64,000 nucleotides of DNA from NCBI GenBank assembly GCA_020849625.1, contig JADLFV010000030.1:1-64000 (forward strand), in the 5' to 3' direction. Of the stretch, positions 54,608 to 64,000 are shown piece after piece. The notes below the pieces were generated by a model that was given only the letters and a program-made list of their open reading frames with translations, had not been told where the DNA came from and did no database searches. This stretch comes from Phycisphaeraceae bacterium. Lineage in GTDB: Bacteria > Planctomycetota > Phycisphaerae > Phycisphaerales > Phycisphaeraceae. The stretch's first letter is position 1. Every line of letters begins with the position of its first letter. The position numbers and the translations under genes are program-made.

Positions 54608-54784
54608 ATGCGCAAGGCAGCTTACATGGCGGTGATCTTCACCTTCGGTCTGTGGACCGGCGGCATCTTCGCGCCCAACCAGACCCCGGCTGTCGATCAT
54701 CGCCCGCAGGTTCAGGATGTTGCGGTTCAGACCGTTCCCCAGGCCCCCACCCCGCAGGAGACGCCCGAACGTGGGCAACGCTAA
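54608..54784 (+). CDS. Small membrane-anchored protein inside the atp operon
   Basis: 58 residues, MRKAAYMAVIFTFGLWTGG at the start giving one short membrane helix or signal anchor, then a Pro/Gln/Val-rich tail (about 24-58; PQVQDVAVQTVPQAPTPQE). It starts 2 nt after atpF and overlaps the start of atpH by 14 nt, so it is most likely a real translated gene of the operon. I do not recognise the family. It might be a planctomycete-specific accessory subunit. Confidence 0.6.
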   Translation: MRKAAYMAVIFTFGLWTGGIFAPNQTPAVDHRPQVQDVAVQTVPQAPTPQETPERGQR

Positions 54785-55367
54785 TCCCTCCAACACGACA
54801 ACCGCCATCGATCGCACCTATGCCGCGGCTCTCCTCCAGATGGCCGATGCCGAAGGAAGGCTCGATGAGGTGGCCGACGAGGTCAACCAATTGGCGCAAC
54901 TGCTGCGCGACAACGAATCGCTCCACAAACTGCTGGCCTGCCGCACCTTGACCGTCGGCGAGATGCAGAGCGTGCTCGAACGGCTTTTCGCCGGCCGTGT
55001 CAGCGACCTGGTCTATCGCTTCCTGCAGGTGGTCAATCGCAAGAGCCGCCTGGGCGAACTGGCTGGATTTCTCGATGCCTTCAACGTCCTGCTGGATCGC
55101 AAGCGTGGCATTCTGGAGGTGGACCTGTTCACCGCCAGCCAGCTTGACCGTTCAGCCGTCGATCGCATCGCCGGCGAACTCGGCCGCAAACTCAGCAAGC
55201 AGGTCGTGGTCCACCAGTCCGTCGAAAGCACCCTCATCGGCGGCCTGAAACTGCGCATCGGCGACCAACTGATCGACGCCAGCGTGGCGACCCAGTTGGA
55301 ACAGATGAAACAGAAACTGATCGAGCAGGGAAGAGAAAAAGCCCGCCTGGCTACGGCGACCGGCTGA
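54771..55367 (+). CDS. atpH: ATP synthase subunit delta
   Basis: 198 residues from the GTG at 54771, which has AGGAG 10 nt upstream. It connects the peripheral stalk to F1. [20 protein letters not shown] is the typical beginning, and [18 protein letters not shown] is the conserved C-terminal motif (G-G-x-x-x-x-I-G-D-x-x-x-D-x-S). Followed 25 nt later by atpA. Confidence 0.92.
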   Translation: MGNANPSNTTTAIDRTYAAALLQMADAEGRLDEVADEVNQLAQLLRDNESLHKLLACRTLTVGEMQSVLERLFAGRVSDLVYRFLQVVNRKSRLGELAGFLDAFNVLLDRKRGILEVDLFTASQLDRSAVDRIAGELGRKLSKQVVVHQSVESTLIGGLKLRIGDQLIDASVATQLEQMKQKLIEQGREKARLATATG

Positions 55368-55392
55368 GAAATCCATCGCAGAGATTCATTCC

Positions 55393-56931
<1,539 letters not shown>

Positions 56932-56945
56932 CGACCACGGCGGGG

Positions 56946-57085
56946 AATCTCGAAACCCGAAACCAGAAACTCGAAATAAACTCAAGACTCGAACACCAAA
57001 AAGCCGCTGACAAGGTCTGTTTTGAGGTTTTGGTTTTGGGATTTATTTCGAGTTTCGGGTTTCGAGTTTCGGGTTTCTGGTTTTT
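56946..57085. repeat. Inverted CGAAACT array pair without a gene
   Basis: Left arm 56946-56997 (CGAAACC, CGAAACC, AGAAACTCGAAATAAACTC units) and right arm about 57041-57085 (TTTATTTCGAGTTTCGGG units) are reverse complements. The core ACTCGAAATAAACTCA is shared with the arrays that flank the four-helix-bundle gene. The interior (about 45 nt) has no gene, so this may be a non-autonomous version. It lies just after atpA. Confidence 0.85.
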
Positions 57086-57211
57086 GCCTCCGCATGGCGT
57101 GTCATGCACCCCCAGCGGCGTCATAACAACCGGCGGACTGGCCAAAGGCTTACAATCAGTCTAAACTTACGGGACTAGGCATATACCTCCCCGCCATGAT
57201 GAGGGCTTACC

Positions 57212-58519
<1,308 letters not shown>

Positions 58520-58535
58520 AACCGCCAATACGCCT

Positions 58536-58586
58536 GTTTAGCGGGCGAGCTTGCTCGCCCAACGCGGAGCAAGCTCCGCGGCTAAA
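58536..58586. repeat. Double-hairpin repeat after citrate synthase
   Basis: GGGCGAGC-TT-GCTCGCCC and GCGGAGC-AA-GCTCCGC lie side by side, and are enclosed by GTTTAGC and GCTAAAC, which also pair with each other. The cruciform-like design is REP-like; it may also end gltA transcription, though no T-run follows. Confidence 0.7.
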
Positions 58587-58632
58587 CACTTGTGGCATCG
58601 TCTGCACCCCAGGGGGGTATGATGTCGGGCAC

Positions 58633-59058
58633 ATGTCATCTTCGATCTACAGCCTGCTGGCTGACCTGCTGCTCATCACGCACGCGGCTTTCATCGGCTT
58701 CATCGTGATCGGGCTGCTGCTGATCCTGACGGGCGGCGTCCGTCGCTGGAAATGGGTGCGCAATTTGCCGTTTCGCCTGCTGCACCTGGCGGCCATTGTC
58801 GTGGTCGTGTTGCAGGCCTGGCTCGGCGTGATCTGTCCTCTGACCACGCTGGAAGCCTGGCTGCGCGAACAGGCGGGGCAAAATGCTCTCTATGGCGAAG
58901 CAGGTTTTATCGCCCACTGGCTGCACCGGCTGATCTTTTTCTCCGCGCCGCCCTGGATGTTCACCGTCTGCTACACCGCTTTCGGGCTGCTGGTGCTGCT
59001 GTCGTGGATCGTCATTGCCCCGGCCCGAAAACGATCCACGGCTCGAGGTCAGCCATGA
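58633..59058 (+). CDS. DUF2784 family membrane protein
   Basis: 141 residues, four membrane helices. LLLITHAAFIGFIVIGLLLI, VRNLPFRLLHLAAIVVVVLQ and ICPLTTLEAWLREQAG are characteristic of DUF2784, whose function is unknown. TATGAT lies 9 nt before the ATG, with no Shine-Dalgarno, so the mRNA may have a very short leader. Its last 47 bases overlap the convergent ComEA-like gene. Confidence 0.85.
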   Translation: MSSSIYSLLADLLLITHAAFIGFIVIGLLLILTGGVRRWKWVRNLPFRLLHLAAIVVVVLQAWLGVICPLTTLEAWLREQAGQNALYGEAGFIAHWLHRLIFFSAPPWMFTVCYTAFGLLVLLSWIVIAPARKRSTARGQP

Positions 59059-59398
59059 TCCTGGGGCCGATGCCGCTGACCTGCTGAAGATCATCGCTGC
59101 CGGTGAACGCTCCGTGCCGGCTGCGATATTCCACGATCCGCTGGGCCAGTTGCGGACCAAGTCCCGGCAGCAGTTCCAGATCACCAGCGTCAGCCGTGTT
59201 GATGTCGATGCGCAGCGCGGCCGAGTGCGGCTCCAGCGTGCCTCGGCGCACAGGATGGGTCCACCACCAGCCGGCGGTCAGCGCTAACAGGAAAATCACA
59301 AAAGCTGCGACCCACAACCGCAATGACAACTGATCAGTGCTACGATTGGCTTCCGCAGGCGGGGTTACTTGAGGGATTACTTCCGGGGGCGGGGGCAT
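59012..59398 (-). CDS. ComEA-like helix-hairpin-helix protein
   Basis: 128 residues. A proline-rich cytoplasmic start, one membrane helix (about 30-47), and a double helix-hairpin-helix domain (DINTADAGDLELLPGLGPQL, then GAFTGSDDLQQVSGIGPRI). In ComEA this domain binds incoming DNA at the outer face of the membrane. Other competence genes are not in this window. Its first codons contain a TTCCGGGGG word. Confidence 0.87.
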   Translation of the reverse strand: MPPPPEVIPQVTPPAEANRSTDQLSLRLWVAAFVIFLLALTAGWWWTHPVRRGTLEPHSAALRIDINTADAGDLELLPGLGPQLAQRIVEYRSRHGAFTGSDDLQQVSGIGPRIMADLEPWIVFGPGQ

Positions 59399-59479
59399 GG
59401 CTCCATTTTACGGCCTGTCCCGTGCGATGGACCGATAAACTTTCTAATCGATATGGGATAATAGCCCGATTGAGGTAGA

Positions 59480-62176
59480 GTGACTGCGACTTCAGACAGT
59501 ATGGCGGCAACGACGGACCAGATCGACGCACGACTGGCCGAGACGACGCTGCAGGCCCGTTTCGAGCGGCAGGTTGAGCAGTTCGCCGAGCGGCCGGCCC
59601 TGCACAGCGCCGGCCGGGAAGTGACTTACGAGCAGTTGAACGCGGCCGCCAACCGCCTGGCTCGCGGCATCCTCGAAAAGTTCGGGCCCGCCGAGCAGAC
59701 CGTGGGGTTGCTGGTCGAGCAGGGCATGCCGCTGATCTGCGCCATGATGGGCAGCCTCAAGGCAGGGCGGACTTTTGTGCCGATGGACCCCAGCTATCCG
59801 CCGGCCCGTCTGGAGCTGATGCTAAGCGACTCGCAGGCGACCCTGCTGATCACTAACGACGCCAACGCTGAGGCGGCCGGGCAATTGGCCGGGGCCGTGC
59901 CGATCCTCAATCTCGATCAGCTTGCCAACGACGGCCCGCAGGACAACCCCCTGCTCGTGATTCCACCCACGAGGCCGGCCTACATCCTCTACACCTCCGG
60001 CTCCACCGGCAATCCCAAAGGCGTCGTGCAGGATCATCGCGCCGTCCTGCACAACATGCTCCGTCATAAGGCCTTCTTCCAGATCACGCATGAAGATCGC
60101 CAGACCCTGCTCTACCCCTGCAGTGTTTACGGCGGCATCCGCGACATCTTCAACGCCTTGATGAACGGGGCCTCGCTGCACCATTACCCGATCCGCGATG
60201 CCGGGCATCTGGGCTTGGGCGACTGGCTCAGCCGCCATCAGATCACGATCTATTGCTCGGTGGCCACGGTCTTCCGCTACTTTGCCCGTGAGTTAGAGGG
60301 CAGCGATCTGTTTCCGCATCTGAAGATCGTCAAACTGGGCGGTGAAGCACCGTATCGCCGCGATGTCGAACTGTTCCGCGAGCACTTCTGCGCTCACACC
60401 GTGCTGTTCTGCGGACTGGGCAGCACGGAGACGGGCATGAGCCGTCGTTTCCCGGTGATGCGTGATACCCCGCTGGAAGGTTCGGGCGTTCCGCTTGGTT
60501 TTGCCGTTCCGGGGGTGGATGTGATGCTGCTGGATGAGCAGCGACAGCCGCTGGGTGCCGACACGCTGGGCGAGATCGCCATTCGCAGCCGCTACATCAT
60601 GCAGGGCTATCGCGGCCGCGCTGAGCTTAATGCCAAAGTGCTGCTGCCCGATCCCGACGATCCGCAATCGCGCATCTTCCTGACCGGCGACCTAGGCGTG
60701 ATGGATGCCGCGGGCTGTCTGATTCACAAGGGCCGCAAGGATCACCAGGTCAAGATTCGCGGCAACCGCGTGGAGCTGCCGGAGATTGAAACCGCGCTGT
60801 CTCGCTGCGGCAACGTGCAGGACGCTGTGGTCATCGCCTGGACCAACCCGCGCGGCGACGCCCAACTGGTGGCCTACATCGTGCCCAAGGCCAAGCCCGA
60901 CCCGGCAGTGCATGAACTGCGCGATCAGCTCAAGGACAAGCTGCCGCACTTCATGGTGCCCAACCTGTTCCTGACCATCGACGAAATCCCCTTGACCCCC
61001 AACGGCAAGATCGACCGCCTCGCGCTACCGTCACCGGAAACCACAACTGTTTCTGGAACCGCACCCTCCGAGTCCGGCGGAGGCCGGTTCACCGGCCGTC
61101 CCACCACCGACCTGGAATCCAAACTGCTCGCCATCATGTCCCGCGTCCTCGGCCGCGACAACATCGGCGTCGAGGACAGCTTCTTCGACGTCGGCGGCGA
61201 TTCCATGCTGGCCGTCAAAATGGTGCTCCAGATCGAAAAGGAGCTGGACCAGGTGCTGCCGCTGTCAGGCTTTTATGACACGCCCACCGCGCGCAAGCTG
61301 GCCCAGTGGATCGAAAACGGCCAGTACGGGGTCGAGCGCGAAGTGGTCACGCTCAACGGCAACGGATCGCGCGATCCGTTGTTCTGTCTGCCCGGGCGCG
61401 GCGGCACGGTCTTCAGCTATCGCGGCCTGGTCCGCCTGCTCGATCCCGATCAGCCTGTCATCGGCCTGCAATTCCCCGGCCTCGAGGGTCAGGACGGCCC
61501 CATCGCTGACATGATCGAACTGGCTACAGAAATGGTTCGCCGCGTGCGCCGCGTGCGGCCGCACGGCCCGTACCTGCTGATGGGCTACTCCTTTGGCGGC
61601 CTGGTGGCCTTCGAAATGGCGCGGCAGTTGATCGAAGCCGGCCAAAGCGTGCCCTATCTGGCCGTGCTGGATGCCGCGGCCCCCGGCGCCATGGCGCAAC
61701 GCCCCATGCACGAACGCATCGGATTGCACCTGCGCCGCTTCGCCCAGGCTGACGTCAAGGGCAAGATTCGTTACGTCACGCAGCGCATGGACAACCTGGC
61801 CGACCGCATTCGTCGTCCCAAGCGCAACGGAAAGCCCTCGGTGCCGATCGCGGAGATTCCCGAAGGCGAAGGCCGCGTCATCGATGCCCTGCGCCGCCTG
61901 CAGGAGACGACCGATCAGGCCCGGGCTGGTTACCAGCCGCAGCCGATCGACGTAAACGTGAGCCTGTTCCGCACGGCCGCCAAACCGGAGTGGTACGAGT
62001 TCTGCAAGATGGATGAAGTTTACGGCTGGGGCGATCTGGCCCGCCACGGTGTGCGCACCTACGACATCCCCGGCAAGCACCTTGAGATCTTCGACGCCGC
62101 CCACGTGCCCCTGCTGGCCGAGCAGGTCCGCGTCAGCCTGCTGGCGGCGGGCAGCTACGCGAAGCCAGCCGACTAA
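59480..62176 (+). CDS. Stand-alone NRPS-like synthetase: adenylation, carrier, thioesterase
   Basis: 898 residues: adenylation domain (about 20-530; core LYTSGSTGNPKGV, late-core LTPNGKIDRL with the catalytic Lys), peptidyl carrier (about 545-620; Ser575 in DVGGDSML for phosphopantetheine), and type I thioesterase (about 640-890; Ser704 in GYSFGG, Asp731, His875). No condensation domain exists. The pocket position normally Asp235 is replaced (VYGGIRDIF), so the substrate is probably not an ordinary alpha-amino acid. It might make a dimer, ester or furanone/quinone from keto or aryl acids. Start is GTG with GAGG upstream; GATAAT at about 59457 may be its -10. Confidence 0.86.
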   Translation: MTATSDSMAATTDQIDARLAETTLQARFERQVEQFAERPALHSAGREVTYEQLNAAANRLARGILEKFGPAEQTVGLLVEQGMPLICAMMGSLKAGRTFVPMDPSYPPARLELMLSDSQATLLITNDANAEAAGQLAGAVPILNLDQLANDGPQDNPLLVIPPTRPAYILYTSGSTGNPKGVVQDHRAVLHNMLRHKAFFQITHEDRQTLLYPCSVYGGIRDIFNALMNGASLHHYPIRDAGHLGLGDWLSRHQITIYCSVATVFRYFARELEGSDLFPHLKIVKLGGEAPYRRDVELFREHFCAHTVLFCGLGSTETGMSRRFPVMRDTPLEGSGVPLGFAVPGVDVMLLDEQRQPLGADTLGEIAIRSRYIMQGYRGRAELNAKVLLPDPDDPQSRIFLTGDLGVMDAAGCLIHKGRKDHQVKIRGNRVELPEIETALSRCGNVQDAVVIAWTNPRGDAQLVAYIVPKAKPDPAVHELRDQLKDKLPHFMVPNLFLTIDEIPLTPNGKIDRLALPSPETTTVSGTAPSESGGGRFTGRPTTDLESKLLAIMSRVLGRDNIGVEDSFFDVGGDSMLAVKMVLQIEKELDQVLPLSGFYDTPTARKLAQWIENGQYGVEREVVTLNGNGSRDPLFCLPGRGGTVFSYRGLVRLLDPDQPVIGLQFPGLEGQDGPIADMIELATEMVRRVRRVRPHGPYLLMGYSFGGLVAFEMARQLIEAGQSVPYLAVLDAAAPGAMAQRPMHERIGLHLRRFAQADVKGKIRYVTQRMDNLADRIRRPKRNGKPSVPIAEIPEGEGRVIDALRRLQETTDQARAGYQPQPIDVNVSLFRTAAKPEWYEFCKMDEVYGWGDLARHGVRTYDIPGKHLEIFDAAHVPLLAEQVRVSLLAAGSYAKPAD

Positions 62177-62209
62177 GGATGATTTCGCGTAGCCGCAAGC
62201 GGCGAACGC

Positions 62210-62638
62210 TTACACCCACACGTTCAGGAACAGCGCCTCTTCGGTGGTCTTGCCCACCAGGGTGCCGACCGACGCGGTGACGAACTTGATGTCGTAGTCG
62301 GGGTGCTCATCGAGCCATTCGTTGATCTGGTTGTCCATGTGATCGATGGCGTCGAGGCGCAGCTTGGCCACGAAGGTCTTCATGTGCGAAGCGCCGTGTG
62401 AAGACTTCTGCGGCTTGCGCTTCCAGCGCGAAGCTTCCCGCCGCGACGAGCCGAACGTGCGGATCATGCCGGCCGCCTGCGGATCACCCTCACCGCTTTC
62501 CAGGTCCTGGGACAACTCGATCGGACGCAGGGCCTCTTCTCCCGGCTCGCCATCGTCATCCATTGCCTCCGGCGGAATGGGAATGGCGTCGGCCAACAGT
62601 TCGTCATCGCTCTTGTGATGATGCGGATGTTCGGACAT
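62210..62638 (-). CDS. Conserved hypothetical protein with acidic N-terminus
   Basis: 142 residues. His/Asp-rich start (SEHPHHHKSDDE), acidic low-complexity half, then a compact C-terminal domain of about 55 residues (HMKTFVAKLRLDAIDHMDNQ, INEWLDEHPDYDIKFVTASV, ending FLNVWV) that looks well folded. AGGAGG lies 7 nt before the chosen ATG. I do not recognise a named family; I have an impression that the C-terminal pattern is common in planctomycetes. Confidence 0.75.
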   Translation of the reverse strand: MSEHPHHHKSDDELLADAIPIPPEAMDDDGEPGEEALRPIELSQDLESGEGDPQAAGMIRTFGSSRREASRWKRKPQKSSHGASHMKTFVAKLRLDAIDHMDNQINEWLDEHPDYDIKFVTASVGTLVGKTTEEALFLNVWV

Positions 62639-62708
62639 GCCCAACCTCCTGATGGCTGATGAAGATAACCTGACTGTATCGCCGATCCACTCCAGCGACA
62701 AGTGGGAA

Positions 62709-63083
62709 TCAGCCCACTTGGGCACGCCAGCGGTCACCAGCGATGTGGCACAGCTCGATTCGTCCGCTGAAATGGCGCATGGCCACCTGCAACGTCGCCT
62801 TCTTCTCGTTCCAGCTCTCGATCCGCACAGTGCCCGCGTCGATGCGCTGCACGTGGCCGCGATCGCCTGAAATGGGGCCTTGGTAGGTCAGGTATTCTCG
62901 GCGGTGGGGCGGAATTTCGATCAATTCAAAACTGCCCAGTTCGCGCCACTGCCCGCTGGGCTGCCAGAGGCGGGCGGTCCACAGCCGATCCTGGTCGGGC
63001 CGGGCGATCAGCCAGTCATAGTGCTCGCTTTCCGCCAGCTTGTGCAGCAGCAGGGCGGTGGGCTGGAGGCTCGGTTTTGTCAT
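62709..63083 (-). CDS. Conserved hypothetical protein
   Basis: 124 residues, soluble, beta-rich: YDWLIARPDQDRLWTARLW, GSFELIEIPPHRREYLTYQG, RIDAGTVRIESW. No catalytic motif or signal peptide is visible. Same strand as and 70 nt upstream of the acidic hypothetical protein, so the two may be co-transcribed. Divergent from the lipoprotein gene. Confidence 0.65.
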   Translation of the reverse strand: MTKPSLQPTALLLHKLAESEHYDWLIARPDQDRLWTARLWQPSGQWRELGSFELIEIPPHRREYLTYQGPISGDRGHVQRIDAGTVRIESWNEKKATLQVAMRHFSGRIELCHIAGDRWRAQVG

Positions 63084-63134
63084 GGCGGCCCGTCCGCGGG
63101 TATCCTGTTGTCCGTCAGCAAGAAAGGATACGCC

Positions 63135-63833
63135 ATGACTGATCCAGAGCGAAACGGACTTCGAGTGACCGGCGCGGCAGGCCTGCTGCTATGCCTGCTG
63201 CTGGCCGGCGGCTGCCAGACCAACACCAGCCTGCGTGAAGACGGACTGGTCGCCTACCAGGGCGGCGACTATCCGGGTGCGGCCGCCAAGTTCGCCCGTG
63301 CAGTGGAACTGGCCGACAACGACTACCAGTCTTACTACTATCTCGGCCGCACCCAGTTGAAACTGGGCAAGTATCTCGATGCGCAACTGAACCTGGAGCG
63401 AGCCCTGGCCCTGCGCAGCAACGACCCGGTGCTGACGCCCAACATTCTCGACTATCTGGCCGAGGCCTACTACCAGCAGAACCGGCCGGCCAACCTGTCA
63501 GCTTTTCTGCAGAAGACCGCTTCCGACTACGGCACCAGCCGCGACTTCCTGCGCCAGGGCAAGTACCTGGCCATGATCGGCGACGCCGACGGGGCGCGGG
63601 TGGCCCTGCGCAAGGCGGCCTACTTCGCCGCTGCGGGTGATGCCGAGCCTTACCTGGCCATGGCGGACTTCTATCACCAGCTCAACGACCTGGCCAACGA
63701 GCAGGTGGCCCTGCGTTACGCCTACTACGTCAACTCGAAATATCCCGGCCTGGCGGATCGGCTGCGGGCTTTAGGCGTGGTGCCCGGGCCCACCATGGCC
63801 CTGGAACCGCCCCGGCCGGAGATGTTGAACTGA
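63135..63833 (+). CDS. TPR-containing lipoprotein
   Basis: 232 residues. Signal peptide with lipobox LLAGGC (lipidated Cys at about residue 29). Tetratricopeptide repeats follow: GLVAYQGGDYPGAAAKFARA, YQSYYYLGRTQLKLGKYLDA, and further degenerate repeats, ending in a Pro-rich tail. AAGGA precedes the start. Likely an outer-membrane-anchored assembly or scaffold protein. Confidence 0.85.
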   Translation: MTDPERNGLRVTGAAGLLLCLLLAGGCQTNTSLREDGLVAYQGGDYPGAAAKFARAVELADNDYQSYYYLGRTQLKLGKYLDAQLNLERALALRSNDPVLTPNILDYLAEAYYQQNRPANLSAFLQKTASDYGTSRDFLRQGKYLAMIGDADGARVALRKAAYFAAAGDAEPYLAMADFYHQLNDLANEQVALRYAYYVNSKYPGLADRLRALGVVPGPTMALEPPRPEMLN

Positions 63834-63869
63834 AGGCGCCGCATGGATGTGCCGTGCCATGGGAACGAT

Positions 63870-64000
63870 ATGAACATCGTCATCTGCGGCGCTGGAGAAG
63901 TCGGCCGACACGCGGCCGAAGTGCTCAGCGCCAAATCCAACAGCATCACCATCATCGATCTGGACGAGAGCAAGCTCGCTCAGCTCGATGAAGCCCTTGA
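63870..64000 (+). CDS. trkA: TrkA-like potassium uptake protein, N-terminal part (runs off the window)
   Basis: The first 43 codons are present: MNIVICGAGEVGRHAAEVLS then SNSITIIDLDESKLAQLDEA. This is the start of an RCK/TrkA-N Rossmann domain (G-x-G-x-x-G, acidic residue at the end of strand 2), which binds NAD and gates Trk potassium channels. The rest lies beyond the window. Confidence 0.8.
   Translation, partial: MNIVICGAGEVGRHAAEVLSAKSNSITIIDLDESKLAQLDEAL

Overview
The window is a GC-rich (my estimate about 62-64%), densely packed chromosomal segment with about 58 protein-coding genes, no rRNA or tRNA genes, no CRISPR array and no recognisable transposase. PEP-CTERM tails, type I dockerin-like repeats, LamG domains, a [10 protein letters not shown]-type pseudopilin, a TPR-YggX fusion, a signal-peptide-bearing ATP synthase b subunit and menaquinone synthesis by the futalosine route point to a planctomycete, most likely class Phycisphaerae. 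This is inferred from gene content; no 16S gene is present to confirm it.

Layout. 0.2-12.2 kb: an aminotransferase, then a catabolic locus with a Gfo/Idh/MocA oxidoreductase and a large sodium:solute symporter on the plus strand, facing a tight minus-strand operon (HMGL-like aldolase, DapA-like aldolase/lyase, Ldh2-type dehydrogenase, two secreted heparinase II/III-like lyases). Together these could depolymerise an acidic polysaccharide and use the products. 12.3-15.1 kb: a three-gene ABC-2 exporter. 15.2-20.9 kb: S1/P1-like nuclease, gluconokinase, lamin-tail protein, 6-phosphogluconate dehydrogenase and a phosphoglycerate-dehydrogenase-like enzyme. 21-27.7 kb: ClC channel, LolE/LolD-type ABC system split by a four-helix-bundle (S23/IVP) element, LysRS and ribosomal protein L19. 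28-33.7 kb: a GntR regulator followed by secreted LamG, dockerin, PEP-CTERM, pseudopilin and BNR/sialidase-like proteins. 33.8-50.7 kb: glycosyltransferase 39 proteins, small conserved genes, lipid kinase, TPR-YggX, an AddAB-like helicase-nuclease pair, phosphoesterase, YyaL-type thioredoxin protein and MqnC. 51-56.9 kb: an ATP synthase operon in unusual order (gamma first; beta and epsilon absent). 57-64 kb: citrate synthase, DUF2784, ComEA-like protein, a stand-alone A-PCP-thioesterase synthetase, small conserved proteins, a TPR lipoprotein and the start of a TrkA-like gene.

The most unusual aspect is repetitive DNA. Nearly every larger intergenic gap holds an inverted pair of short tandem arrays (period 7-9 nt), built from different unrelated unit words at each place but with the same plan: array, short spacer, reverse-complement array. 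One such pair (unit CGAAACT) encloses a four-helix-bundle protein gene and exactly fills the gap between lolE and lolD. The same unit recurs as an empty pair after atpA and as an in-frame array inside atpG. A second array type is in frame inside lysS, a third extends an ABC permease N-terminus, and a twin-hairpin repeat sits twice within one glycosyltransferase frame. A separate 9-mer, TTCCGGGGG, occurs 18 times on the two strands, mostly in coding loops. Several genes also look leaderless, with a -10 box 6-7 nt before the start codon.
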